DNA of 24,752 nucleotides from JAVBPA01 sp031549925 (GTDB lineage Bacteria; Bacillota; Clostridia; Oscillospirales; CAG-272): positions 1-24,752 of the forward strand of contig JAVBPA010000072.1 in the NCBI GenBank assembly GCA_031549925.1. Direction: 5' to 3'. Below the pieces are notes generated by a model. It worked only from the letters and a program-made list of their open reading frames with translations. It had not been told where the DNA came from and made no database searches. This document shows, piece by piece, positions 1 through 7,773 of this stretch; the stretch's first letter is position 1, and each line of letters opens with the position of its first letter. Both the position numbers and the translations under genes were made by a program.

Positions 1-100
1 GAAATGTTTTACAAAATTTTCGTCTTTTATCATTATCATTTTAATATGATGTATTATAAACCATATTTTATGCAATGTCAATAATTTCATTGGGCAGAAT

Positions 101-1159
101 TTATAACTTCCGTGCTATTATTATATCGCGCATTATCGATGTATCGACACGGTGCCCCAAAGTATTATAAGGAGGCGTGTCCATAACAGAAAGCCCGGAT
201 TGCTCAAATATTTGAATCATTTTAATCCTTAAAAGAACATTGCTGTTCCAGGAAAGAGCAATTACCCCGCCGGATTTTAAAACATTAATCCAGGAGGGAA
301 GGCAAACTGAAAGCAATTCGGCAGGATTGCGGGTTTTTGACGACTGCGCTTCGTTTGTCACATTACCGTGCTGTATACCGTAAGGAAGATCCCCGACGAT
401 TAAGTCAAAAAAATCCTTTTTGTAAAACTGATTAGCGTAAACGGAATTTCCCGCAATAAATTCCGCGGTTCGGATTAAACCGGATTTCATATCTTCTTTT
501 GTTTTAGCTATAATAAAAGAATGGCGAGCGGCAGTAAAAGATTTGTTTGCACCCGAAATCCGCACTGTATCGAGAGAAAATTTATAATGTGCGGATTCAA
601 GATATCTTTTTAAATAATTGTAAGCTTCATCGGTAACTCCCGATCCGATTTCTATTCCGTATGAATTATATCCGCGCATAATTCCTTCATAAATTGTAGT
701 ACCTTTACCCGCTACAGGATCAAGTATATTAATATTCTCTCCACCGGATATTTTTTCGGTTATATTTTTTTGTGAAAAATATGCAATGTTTATTAGCATA
801 CGAGTGAATATTTCGTTTGTCTTGCCGGTGTATTTTAAAATCATGCTGATACTTTCATCAGTAAAATAATCACATTGCATTTCAATCGGGAGAAAATAAT
901 TGCCGCCACAAATTTTTTCAACCGCAAAAACAGCATAAACAAAAGACAGACGCGAAATAATTTTTATATCATTTTGTGAAAGCGGAGTTTCTGTTTCAAA
1001 GGTAAGGTATGAATTATTGCAAATGGTTTGATTTTGCAAATTGCTCCATGTGCAGGAAAGCGCACTTGCGGCTATTTCAAATTCATATAAAGCCAGTTTC
1101 TGAGCAGTTTCAAAATAAACGCGGTTATGACCGGGATGATAAAGTATTGCATAAAACAT
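101..1159 (-). CDS. TRM11/UPF0020-like SAM-dependent RNA methyltransferase
   Basis: This 352-residue protein has a C-terminal Rossmann methyltransferase domain. I see motif I at residues 147-153 (DPVAGKGT), an acidic motif II region at 168-171 (GIEI) and a motif IV variant at 257-261 (DLPYG), the form typical of the TRM11/UPF0020 group that methylates the exocyclic amine of guanosine in tRNA or rRNA. The N-terminal about 100 residues have no motif I can name and may be a substrate-binding domain. The start follows an AAAGGA sequence about 15 nt upstream, which is rather far. The gene is divergent from the glycyl radical enzyme and stops next to the window edge, so its 3' neighbour is unseen. 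The methyltransferase fold is secure; the tRNA substrate is inferred from the family. Confidence 0.75.
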   Translation of the reverse strand: MFYAILYHPGHNRVYFETAQKLALYEFEIAASALSCTWSNLQNQTICNNSYLTFETETPLSQNDIKIISRLSFVYAVFAVEKICGGNYFLPIEMQCDYFTDESISMILKYTGKTNEIFTRMLINIAYFSQKNITEKISGGENINILDPVAGKGTTIYEGIMRGYNSYGIEIGSGVTDEAYNYLKRYLESAHYKFSLDTVRISGANKSFTAARHSFIIAKTKEDMKSGLIRTAEFIAGNSVYANQFYKKDFFDLIVGDLPYGIQHGNVTNEAQSSKTRNPAELLSVCLPSWINVLKSGGVIALSWNSNVLLRIKMIQIFEQSGLSVMDTPPYNTLGHRVDTSIMRDIIIARKL

Positions 1160-1211
1160 AATTTAGTACATCAGTCCTTTTTAAATGATAATTTGTAAAA
1201 CGGAAAATATC

Positions 1212-1240
1212 TTGAAAAAATATTATTTGTGATATATAAT
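1212..1240 (+). promoter_or_regulatory. Sigma-A promoter of the glycyl radical enzyme
   Basis: TTGAAA at 1212-1217 and TATAAT at 1235-1240 are separated by exactly 17 bp. Transcription would begin near 1247, leaving a leader of about 68 nt before the ATG at 1315. Confidence 0.8.
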
Positions 1241-1314
1241 GAAACTGATACAGTAAAAATAATATGTTTTAAATCAAAAGTGATTTTATATAATCCATGA
1301 ATAGGCGGTTTATT

Positions 1315-3426
1315 ATGGAATTTCATTCTACATTCACCGGTACAAGACCAACTAAATGCACTGAACAAACGCGGCAGTTTGCATGGGATAGCCTGCACGC
1401 GGTATATGGACGGCAAACATATGAAAGTCCGCATATTGATGTTGACGATATTGAGGGTTTTCCCGATTTATCTGTATATGATAAACACGATATTATAATA
1501 AAGCGTATAGCGGAAAACGCTCCGATAAGACTGTGCAAAGGAGAGCTTCTGGTAGGAAGCGCCACACTCGGCGATGCGATATTCCACAGAATACCTGCGA
1601 ATTTCGGCGGTAATCCCGTTCTTGGAAGTATGTCGCACCATACCTGCAACTTTGACCGCGCTTTACGCGAAGGACTCGATACATACCGCGCCAGAATAGA
1701 TAAAAGGTTAAATGAACCATGCACTCCTGAACAAAAGCGTTTTCTTGAGTCGCTTGTCAACGTGTTTTCAGCAATGAAAATCTGGCATGAAAGATATTTG
1801 TCCGCTTTGCGTGAGCTGCGTAACGAATCGTCCGGAAGTGACCGTTTTTATTACGAAAAGCTATGCGAAAATTTGGAACAAGTTCCCTTTTCTCCTCCGA
1901 AAAACTATTGGCAGGCAATGCAGTCATTGTGGTTTTTGTTTGCTTTTTCAAGACTCTGCGGGAATTGGCCGGGTATAGGCAGACTTGATCTTATGGTCGG
2001 AAAAATGCTTGATGATGAGCTTGCAGAGGGTTTGATTGAAGAAGAAGCAGCACGGGAGATAATGGCTCATTTCTTTATAAAAGGCTGCGAATGGATAAGA
2101 CTCGACAGCAGGGGAACAGGAGATGCTCAGCATTATCAGAATATTGTGCTTTCAGGCTGCGATGAAAACGGAAAAGATATCACAAACACCGCAACAAGAC
2201 TTGCGCTGGAAATAGTAGAAGAATTTCCTATTCCTGATTTTCCGATAGCGGTAAGAATAACACAGGAAAGCCCCGGCTGGCTGATTGATTTAATAGCGCG
2301 TGTTATGCGTCACGGCAGCGGAGTAGCGGCTGTTTACAATGAAAAATTGATAATAGACAGTCTAGTCGAATTTGGTTATGATTTGGCTGAAGCGCGTCAA
2401 TTTGCGAACGACGGATGCTGGGAAGTTCAAATTCCCGGTAAAACCGCTTTCGGATACGCGCCTATGGACGGACTCGATATTTTGCAAAAAAAGGTTTTCC
2501 ATTTGTTCGACGACGAAATGATAAATTATGAAACATACGAAGATTTGGCTTCCGCATACGACAAAGCGATTGCAAAACATATGGAGGATTGGCATAATAG
2601 CGCTTGGGTTGAAAATTTCAGCAAAAACGGTCCTCCCTGCTCAGTTCTTGCTTTATTAGAGGATGACTGTATTGAGAACGCAGCCGATTATACAAACGGA
2701 GGTACCCGATACCGCGTACTCTCTCCGCACCTCGGAGGTTTACCCGATGCCGCAAACGAATTATACGCTGTAAAGAAATTGGTATACGAAGAGAAAAAGC
2801 TGACCTTCCCCGTTTTTATGGAGATATTAAAAAACAATTGGAAAGACAGTGAGGAGCTTCGATTATATGCCCGAAGATCTTATTCCTATTACGGTAACGA
2901 CAATGACGAATGTGACGATATTTTAGTGCGTATTATGGATACTTTTATGACTGAAACCAGGAAAATAAAAATGCGTAACGGAGTTATGCGTCCGGCTGGT
3001 ATATCAACTTTCGGACGTCAGATTGACTGGAAAGATTCCCGAAAAGCCCATGCTCACGGTTTTTTCACAGGAGATATCCTAGCTTCCAATTTAAGCCCAA
3101 CACCCACAACAGATTCCTGCGGGGCGACTGCCGTTATCCGCTCCCATTGCAAAATTGATTTTTCACGATTGACCTGCGGAACAGCATTGGATATAAAACT
3201 TGATCCGACTACCGCCGAAACAGAAGCAATTTCCGCTTTAATCAGAGGATTTATTATACTCGGAGGCTTTTTTCTTCAAATCGATGTACAAGACAATTCA
3301 ATGCTGCGCGACGCTGTAATTCATCCCGAAAATTATCCTAACCTCGCCGTACGCTTATCCGGATGGTCGGCACGTTTTGTAACTCTAAACGAAGATTGGC
3401 AGCGTATGATTATCGAGAGAACTTAA
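1315..3426 (+). CDS. Glycyl radical enzyme (PFL superfamily), substrate unknown
   Basis: This 703-residue protein belongs to the pyruvate formate-lyase/glycyl radical superfamily. The active-site thiyl cysteine is Cys368 in DGCWE, with the glutamate two residues later that acts as a base in many dehydratase-type members. The glycyl radical is Gly683 in VRLSGWSARF, 20 residues from the C-terminus. Only one cysteine is present in the active loop, so it is not a true pyruvate formate-lyase, which has two adjacent ones. Tryptophans follow both the cysteine and the radical glycine, where many family members have V and Y/F. I chose ATG 1315 because an AGGCGG ribosome site at 1303-1308 fits it; the in-frame ATG at 1297 has none. 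No radical-SAM activating enzyme is encoded in the window. The superfamily is certain; the reaction cannot be told, though an eliminase (dehydratase or lyase) is likely. Confidence 0.9.
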   Translation: MEFHSTFTGTRPTKCTEQTRQFAWDSLHAVYGRQTYESPHIDVDDIEGFPDLSVYDKHDIIIKRIAENAPIRLCKGELLVGSATLGDAIFHRIPANFGGNPVLGSMSHHTCNFDRALREGLDTYRARIDKRLNEPCTPEQKRFLESLVNVFSAMKIWHERYLSALRELRNESSGSDRFYYEKLCENLEQVPFSPPKNYWQAMQSLWFLFAFSRLCGNWPGIGRLDLMVGKMLDDELAEGLIEEEAAREIMAHFFIKGCEWIRLDSRGTGDAQHYQNIVLSGCDENGKDITNTATRLALEIVEEFPIPDFPIAVRITQESPGWLIDLIARVMRHGSGVAAVYNEKLIIDSLVEFGYDLAEARQFANDGCWEVQIPGKTAFGYAPMDGLDILQKKVFHLFDDEMINYETYEDLASAYDKAIAKHMEDWHNSAWVENFSKNGPPCSVLALLEDDCIENAADYTNGGTRYRVLSPHLGGLPDAANELYAVKKLVYEEKKLTFPVFMEILKNNWKDSEELRLYARRSYSYYGNDNDECDDILVRIMDTFMTETRKIKMRNGVMRPAGISTFGRQIDWKDSRKAHAHGFFTGDILASNLSPTPTTDSCGATAVIRSHCKIDFSRLTCGTALDIKLDPTTAETEAISALIRGFIILGGFFLQIDVQDNSMLRDAVIHPENYPNLAVRLSGWSARFVTLNEDWQRMIIERT

Positions 3427-3533
3427 TACTTTATTTGGCTGATGAATATATTTTTATATATTCAGAAAAAAACCTTTGATTCCGTTTGAAGCTTCATATA
3501 TAAATGATTTATGTGAATCCCGACAATAGCAAG

Positions 3534-3580
3534 ATACCCGCTCTCCGCTGCTTTCTTAGCAAACGAATGCGGGTATTTTA
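3534..3580 (+). terminator. Stem-loop terminator between the GRE and tRNA-Leu
   Basis: ATACCCGC at 3534-3541 pairs with GCGGGTAT at 3569-3576 and is followed by a short T-run. It lies 108 nt after the glycyl radical enzyme stop and 3' of the convergent tRNA-Leu, so it could serve either strand. The U-tract is better on the plus strand. Confidence 0.55.
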
Positions 3581-3584
3581 TATG

Positions 3585-3671
3585 TGGTGCCGAAAGCGGG
3601 GGTCGAACCCGCACGGTATCGCTACCACTGGATTTTGAGTCCAGCACGTCTGCCAATTCCATCATTTCGGC
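3585..3671 (-). tRNA. tRNA-Leu (anticodon CAA)
   Basis: The 87-nt class II cloverleaf has a seven-pair acceptor stem (GCCGAAA with TTTCGGC), an anticodon stem CTGGA/TCCAG around the loop CTCAAAA (anticodon CAA, reading UUG), a long variable arm, a GGTTCGA T-loop and an encoded 3' CCA at 3585-3587. It stands alone with its own promoter, convergent with the glycyl radical enzyme. Confidence 0.95.
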
Positions 3672-3680
3672 GTGTTAGTC

Positions 3681-3709
3681 AGTATACCATATTACAAAAA
3701 AAAAAGCAA
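3681..3709 (-). promoter_or_regulatory. Sigma-A promoter of tRNA-Leu
   Basis: On the minus strand TTGCTT (3704-3709) and TATACT (3681-3686) are 17 bp apart, with eight T residues in the spacer. Transcription would start within a few nucleotides of the mature tRNA 5' end at 3671. Confidence 0.7.
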
Positions 3710-3849
3710 GCGTTTTTTTTAATTTGAAGACTTATTTTTTTCTTTTTTATTTATATCTGCGCTTGTTATATATGAACGGCTGTTTATTTTGCAGATTTGT
3801 TTTAAATTTTATTATGAAAAAACTGCGTTTTTATTTCCGATGTTGGCTA

Positions 3850-3878
3850 TTGAAAATAAAAAAATTCTGATATATAAT
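3850..3878 (+). promoter_or_regulatory. Sigma-A promoter of the ATP-grasp gene
   Basis: TTGAAA at 3850-3855 and TATAAT at 3873-3878 have a 17-bp spacer. Its position shows that translation cannot begin at the upstream in-frame codon at 3789 and supports ATG 3915. Confidence 0.8.
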
Positions 3879-3914
3879 ATAAATTATACAATCATCAAAT
3901 TAAAAGGAGCGTTT

Positions 3915-4868
3915 ATGTCTAACAGTAAACGTGTACTCGTAAAAATAATCCGTGAAATATGCGCCGAATCAGGATATACTTTCCGTTCATTTTCATATGA
4001 TTGGATTTTGCAGATATCTAAAAGCTTTTCTGAAAAAAGTATGTTTATTTACGGTTATCAGTTCCCCTTAAACGACAGCGCATCCGATCAAATTTGCTGC
4101 GATAAAGCCGCTCTTTCCGCTGTTTTAAACGGAAACGGAATAGCCGCAGCTGAGCACAATTTCTTTATGTCGCCTTCAAATATACATTATACCGGAGAGG
4201 ATGGAAATTGGCAGCGTATTATTGATATTTTTGAACAATACGGAAAGAAAGCCGTTTTAAAACGTAATACCGGTTCGGGCGGCGGAGGGGTTTTTGCTGT
4301 AAATAACCGCACGGAGCTTGAACGCGCCGCATCGGAAATATTCCGGACATGCAGGGCAATGACAGTTTCTCCTTTTTATGATATAGAAGATGAATTTCGA
4401 CTAATTATGCTTGCGGGAAAGCCAAAGCTTATTTATAAAAAAATCCGTCCGTGCGTATACGGAGACGGAAAATCAGATATCTTTACACTTTCCTACAATA
4501 AATATGGTTCGGCAGTATCCGAAGCGGAATTTTCCGTCCCTTTATATGATATCCCTGAAAAAGGAAAACTCGTTTATTTGAATTGGAAACATAATTTAGG
4601 AAGAGGAGCTTCGGCAGAAGAAATAACAGATAAAATTTTGATTGACTCTCTTTCCGCGCTCGCTGTTTCAGCTGTAAATTTATTACATATAAATTTTTGT
4701 TCTGTTGATATAGTAATGACTTCCGGTAAATTATTAATTCTTGAAATAAACAGCGGAGTCATGATGGAAAATTTTTCTTCATTTAACGAGGTTTGCTATG
4801 ATAAAGCTAAAAATATCTACCGTGAAGCAATTAACAACTACTTTTCTTCTGCTTTTACATTACAATAA
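3915..4868 (+). CDS. ATP-grasp ligase, RimK/cyanophycin-synthetase-like
   Basis: This 317-residue protein has an ATP-grasp domain. A glycine-rich ATP-binding loop (KRNTGSGGGGVF) lies near residues 113-126. The EFRLIMLAGKPKLIYKKI strand is followed by a VYGDGK turn near 183, as in RimK and cyanophycin-synthetase-type enzymes. A metal-binding D...E.N pattern (VDIVMTSGKLLILEINSG) lies near 263-280. Such enzymes join a carboxylate, activated as acyl-phosphate, to an amine, often an amino acid. The start at ATG 3915 follows AAAAGGAG at 3902-3909. There is no Mur-ligase domain, so it is not a full cyanophycin synthetase. The gene has its own promoter and no partner nearby, so its substrates cannot be deduced. 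Confidence 0.8.
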   Translation: MSNSKRVLVKIIREICAESGYTFRSFSYDWILQISKSFSEKSMFIYGYQFPLNDSASDQICCDKAALSAVLNGNGIAAAEHNFFMSPSNIHYTGEDGNWQRIIDIFEQYGKKAVLKRNTGSGGGGVFAVNNRTELERAASEIFRTCRAMTVSPFYDIEDEFRLIMLAGKPKLIYKKIRPCVYGDGKSDIFTLSYNKYGSAVSEAEFSVPLYDIPEKGKLVYLNWKHNLGRGASAEEITDKILIDSLSALAVSAVNLLHINFCSVDIVMTSGKLLILEINSGVMMENFSSFNEVCYDKAKNIYREAINNYFSSAFTLQ

Positions 4869-4872
4869 AATA

Positions 4873-4998
4873 CTGGGGTACGGAGATACGTTTACTTTTT
4901 TTTGAAAAAAGTAACAAAAAACTTGTGATTTTTTGCTTCTGACAAAAATTTTTTGCCAGGCTTTTTCCCCAAAAAAGCCGCGTTCCCCCGCACCCCAG
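4873..4998. repeat. Intergenic repeat copy A, with terminal inverted repeats
   Basis: The 126-bp block starts with CTGGGGTACGG and ends with the near-reverse complement CCGCACCCCAG; 14 of the terminal 18 positions pair. It contains a T-run/A-run hairpin with GTTTAC/GTAAC ends at 4890-4914 and a second hairpin, GGCTTTTT/AAAAAAGCC, near 4959-4979. The left half matches copy C and the reverse complement of the right half matches copy B. It begins 4 nt after the ATP-grasp stop and ends 17 nt before the hpf stop, between convergent genes, so it may act as a two-way terminator. Confidence 0.75.
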
Positions 4999-5015
4999 CA
5001 GAAAATTGCTAGAAT

Positions 5016-5558
5016 TTAATTTTCAGGAATAATAATACCGTAATCGTTGTCAAAACGTTTATAAACGACATTAACTTCATTAGTTTCTGCGTTTTTAAAC
5101 ATATAGAAAGCATGACCAAGCAAATTCATTTGGAGAATAGCCTCCTCAGCGGTCATCGGCTTCAAAGCGAAAGTTTTCACGCGGATATTGAATTCAGGTT
5201 CTTCTTCAACCTCCATAATTGCGGCACCGGAAGCTGCTTCGGCAGCCTCTTTAATAAACGCTCCTTCACGCAGGCGTTTTTCGAGCCGTGTTTTATTTTT
5301 GCGTATTTGACGTTCAATCGCTTCAATAACTTCATCGAGAGCGTTATTGAAAGTAGTGTTCGCTTTTTCGCTCCGGTAGAGAGTGCCGCCGCTTGAGATG
5401 GTAAGTTCCAGAACTTCCATGTTACGTTTTCTTGATAATGTGATATATGCTATCGCATCGTCATGGAAAAATTTATCGAACTTTGCGAGTTTTTTTGAAA
5501 AAAGCTCCCGCAGATCCTCAGAAACCTCCATTTGTCTTCCTATCGTAGTGATTTTCAT
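5016..5558 (-). CDS. hpf: Long-form ribosome hibernation promoting factor
   Basis: The 180-residue protein has the two domains of long-form HPF. The N-terminal domain (about 1-100, starting MKITTIGRQMEVSEDLRELF) binds the 30S decoding region. A charged linker follows. The C-terminal domain (about 122-180, with FALKPMTAEEAILQMNLLGHAFYMF and a terminal YGIIIPE) dimerises two 30S-bound copies to build 100S ribosomes in slow or starved cells. Length and both domain signatures match the family in Firmicutes. AAAGGTGG lies about 10 nt upstream of the ATG. A TATAAT box at 5615-5620 precedes the gene on its strand without a clear -35, and a small hairpin lies in the leader. Confidence 0.95.
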   Translation of the reverse strand: MKITTIGRQMEVSEDLRELFSKKLAKFDKFFHDDAIAYITLSRKRNMEVLELTISSGGTLYRSEKANTTFNNALDEVIEAIERQIRKNKTRLEKRLREGAFIKEAAEAASGAAIMEVEEEPEFNIRVKTFALKPMTAEEAILQMNLLGHAFYMFKNAETNEVNVVYKRFDNDYGIIIPEN

Positions 5559-5587
5559 TTTATCATGACCACCTTTCGGATAAGTTG

Positions 5588-5620
5588 CAGGATTTTTTAT
5601 CCTGTTATGATGATATTATA
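5588..5620 (-). promoter_or_regulatory. hpf -10 box and leader hairpin
   Basis: On the minus strand TATAAT occupies 5615-5620, but I see no matching sigma-A -35, so an activator or alternative sigma factor may be needed. CAGGAT/ATCCTG at 5588-5604 forms a 6-bp hairpin in the leader, 19 nt before the ribosome-binding region. Confidence 0.4.
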
Positions 5621-5721
5621 CCACCATTTTTAATAAAAATATATATATTTTACGTAAATTAATTGATATATTTTTGATATATTTTTGTATATTTATTATA
5701 GATACGATTTATTTTGACATA

Positions 5722-6660
5722 TCAGCTTTTAAGTTCATATATTTTGTAATTTTTTAAATTAACCATATTATCAAAGCTTACCGTTCCGACTTCCAATGAA
5801 ATAGCTTCCATTGAATATATAAAATCGCTTTCTTCAATAATAATCATCATTTTCAGAGATATACAATATTCGTTATCTATCCAAGTTATATATTTTATAT
5901 CTTTATTGTCTATCAAGGTATATACAGTTGTTTCGCGTCCCATTATTTTTTCATATCCGCTTATAAAGCCTTCTTCTACTGTATCCTCCAAATGGAAGAA
6001 AAGATAATAACTCATGTGCTCATTGCTGTATTTGTACTTATCTTTATCTTTATATTCCTGAACATATCCTGTTTTTTCAGTAGTGTCAAGCGTATACATT
6101 TTAGATAAATTATAATCTATAAAAGTTAAAGACCCAAAACTCCCGAGCGCATAACCTTCATCACAGCGCATTTCTGCTATACGGGATTTGGTTTCTTTTA
6201 CTATATTTGTTCCCATGCTGAAATCTGTTTCAATAACTATACTGTAATTTTTTAATATTTCGTTTATTTCTTCTTTTGTTTTAAATTTTAATTTTTCGAC
6301 ATCATTTATTACGGAATCGTTTTCATCTTCTGTTACGGATTCTTCTTCTCCCGCAATTTTTGTTTCCGTTTCCGTTTCTTCCGATTCCGTTATTATTTTT
6401 TCCGATTCATATAAAGTTGTAAAATCCGCTTCTGTTACGGTTTCTTCTGTTTCTGTTTCCGTTTCTGTTATCGTTTCAGCTTCTGTTTCTGTTATTTCCC
6501 TTGATGTATCATCTACCCAGTCAAAACCGCCGCGTTCGGTTTGTTCGGACGTTTGATAATCCAACATCTTTTTTTGAGTTTCGGTCGGAGCTGTGCCGCA
6601 TGATGACAGGTGCGATAATATAAGGATAACAATTAATGTCAAAACACTTGTTTTTTTCAT
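5722..6660 (-). CDS. Lipoprotein with Glu/Thr-rich linker, function unknown
   Basis: I place the start at ATG 6660 because the signal peptide begins there (MKKTSVLTLIVILILSHLSSC) and a GAAAGTGAT sequence precedes it; upstream in-frame codons would add a leader unlike any signal peptide. Cleavage before the lipobox cysteine near residue 21 would anchor the protein outside the membrane. Residues about 35-110 are a low-complexity spacer rich in Thr-Glu pairs (for example TETETETEETVTEAD), encoded by repeated hexamers. The C-terminal about 190 residues look like one folded, mostly beta domain. A resemblance to LolA-type lipid-binding folds is only an impression. I do not recognise a family. Confidence 0.7.
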   Translation of the reverse strand: MKKTSVLTLIVILILSHLSSCGTAPTETQKKMLDYQTSEQTERGGFDWVDDTSREITETEAETITETETETEETVTEADFTTLYESEKIITESEETETETKIAGEEESVTEDENDSVINDVEKLKFKTKEEINEILKNYSIVIETDFSMGTNIVKETKSRIAEMRCDEGYALGSFGSLTFIDYNLSKMYTLDTTEKTGYVQEYKDKDKYKYSNEHMSYYLFFHLEDTVEEGFISGYEKIMGRETTVYTLIDNKDIKYITWIDNEYCISLKMMIIIEESDFIYSMEAISLEVGTVSFDNMVNLKNYKIYELKS

Positions 6661-6760
6661 CGTTATCACTTTCATACATATTTTTAATTGAATATAGGTA
6701 AAAATACAATAACACTGTATTTTATTTGCAATAATATGGTATTTTAAATAATAATCAAAC

Positions 6761-6791
6761 AAACCGCTGATATTTTTATAACAGGCGGTTT
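6761..6791 (-). terminator. Terminator after the PlsC-like gene
   Basis: AAACCGC at 6761-6767 pairs with GCGGTTT at 6785-6791. On the minus strand it follows the acyltransferase stop by 14 nt and leads into GTTTGATTATT. The U-tract is imperfect. Confidence 0.55.
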
Positions 6792-6805
6792 TTATAAATG
6801 TTTTA

Positions 6806-7591
6806 TTAGTTTTTTACGGCAGAGGGTCTTTTTCTAACTTTATGTTCTTCATCGAGTACAACAGCTCTTGCCGGTATTCCGGTTAATTTTTCCAGTTGAT
6901 TCTGCGCGCCGATAACTCTATCAAGCCATAATTTTTTATATTCATCAAAATCCCGGCAGTTTTTCGGTATGATAATAGGTTCTGAAAAAACCATTCGGTT
7001 GACTTCGCCTTCAACCGCTTGCTCTATAAAAGCGGGTAATACCGGAACGCCTATTAAACGCGCCAGCCAAAAAGCTCCGGATTCAATATCTTCTGCCAAA
7101 TCAAGATTTATATCGAATATCGTACCTTGTGAAAAAATCAAAAAATGACGCGGTTTCGGCCCTTCTTCATACCATTTGCTAGCCGCTCTCATAGCCGCCA
7201 GCGAACCGCTGAAACTTGTCCTGTCAACAGAAAAAACTTGTTCCATTTCGAGAATCGGCAGCAGTTGTTTCGGTATTGAAACTCCGTTGAAGCAATTTTC
7301 TTTCGCAAAAACAAACATCGCCGGATAATGCTCCGTTTTGTCGCACATCCTTGAATAATAGTAACTCATAATTAAAGGCGCGTCCGAATCCGTTATGTGG
7401 TTAGTTGCTATAATATATGAGGCTGTTGTAAAATCTTCCGGTTCATTGTATGCCTTGAAATTATATACACGCAGCAATTCTTTCTTTATATCTATCAATT
7501 GTTCCTGGAGTTTTTCCGGCTTGTCTATTATCTCCATTACCTGCTTCTGCGCTTCTTCGCTGAACAGTGAACTCGCATTAAATAAACGCAT
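6806..7591 (-). CDS. PlsC-like 1-acyl-glycerol-phosphate acyltransferase family protein
   Basis: The 261-residue protein carries the four PlsC-type motifs. Motif I is NHITDSD at 64-70, the catalytic NHxxxxD. Motif II is FSVDRTSFSGS near 120-130. Motif III is FSQGT near 153-157. Motif IV is VPVLPAF at 182-188. Family members move an acyl chain to a lysophospholipid or similar acceptor at the membrane. Motif III is normally FPEGT; here the glutamate that helps bind the phosphate is glutamine, so the acceptor may differ. The start at 7591 has GAGGAGGGG just upstream and is preferred to the in-frame ATG at 7615, which overlaps that ribosome site. A consensus promoter lies directly upstream. Confidence 0.75.
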   Translation of the reverse strand: MRLFNASSLFSEEAQKQVMEIIDKPEKLQEQLIDIKKELLRVYNFKAYNEPEDFTTASYIIATNHITDSDAPLIMSYYYSRMCDKTEHYPAMFVFAKENCFNGVSIPKQLLPILEMEQVFSVDRTSFSGSLAAMRAASKWYEEGPKPRHFLIFSQGTIFDINLDLAEDIESGAFWLARLIGVPVLPAFIEQAVEGEVNRMVFSEPIIIPKNCRDFDEYKKLWLDRVIGAQNQLEKLTGIPARAVVLDEEHKVRKRPSAVKN

Positions 7592-7628
7592 ATTCCCCTC
7601 CTCTTCTCTCTTCATTTATATCAGCTAT

Positions 7629-7657
7629 ATTATATTTCATATCCCCTTTCTTGTCAA
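7629..7657 (-). promoter_or_regulatory. Consensus sigma-A promoter of the PlsC-like gene
   Basis: On the minus strand TTGACA (7652-7657) and TATAAT (7629-7634) are both perfect and 17 bp apart. Transcription would start near 7622, giving a leader of about 30 nt. It is among the strongest promoters in the window. Confidence 0.88.
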
Positions 7658-7685
7658 TACCTTTGCTGTCCGGGCTTTAATATGA

Positions 7686-7754
7686 GGGATAACGGGGATA
7701 CGCGGCTTTTTAGAATAAAAGCGGCTTTTTTGGAAAAAAGCCTGGCAAAAAACC
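7686..7754. repeat. Intergenic repeat copy B
   Basis: A G-rich start (GGGATAACGGGGATACG) leads into GCGGCTTTTT and then GCGGCTTTTTTGGAAAAAAG, which folds as a hairpin, followed by CCTGGCAAAAAA. The last part matches the reverse complement of the right half of copy A almost base for base. The GCGGCTTTTT unit is doubled here. It lies between the GH130 gene stop (7774) and the PlsC-like promoter. Confidence 0.7.
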
Positions 7755-7773
7755 TTTTTAAGAGAGAAAAAAA

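Noticed and set aside
1297..1314. Upstream in-frame ATG for the glycyl radical enzyme
   Set aside because: No ribosome site precedes 1297, while AGGCGG lies 6 nt before ATG 1315.
1315..3426. Calling the glycyl radical enzyme pyruvate formate-lyase
   Set aside because: Pyruvate formate-lyase has two adjacent active-site cysteines; this loop has one, followed by W-E.
3462..3665. Minus-strand reading frame over the tRNA-Leu region
   Set aside because: It overlaps the tRNA gene and has no protein-like composition.
3789..3914. N-terminal extension of the ATP-grasp protein
   Set aside because: It would begin upstream of the TTGAAA-17-TATAAT promoter, and a strong ribosome site precedes 3915.
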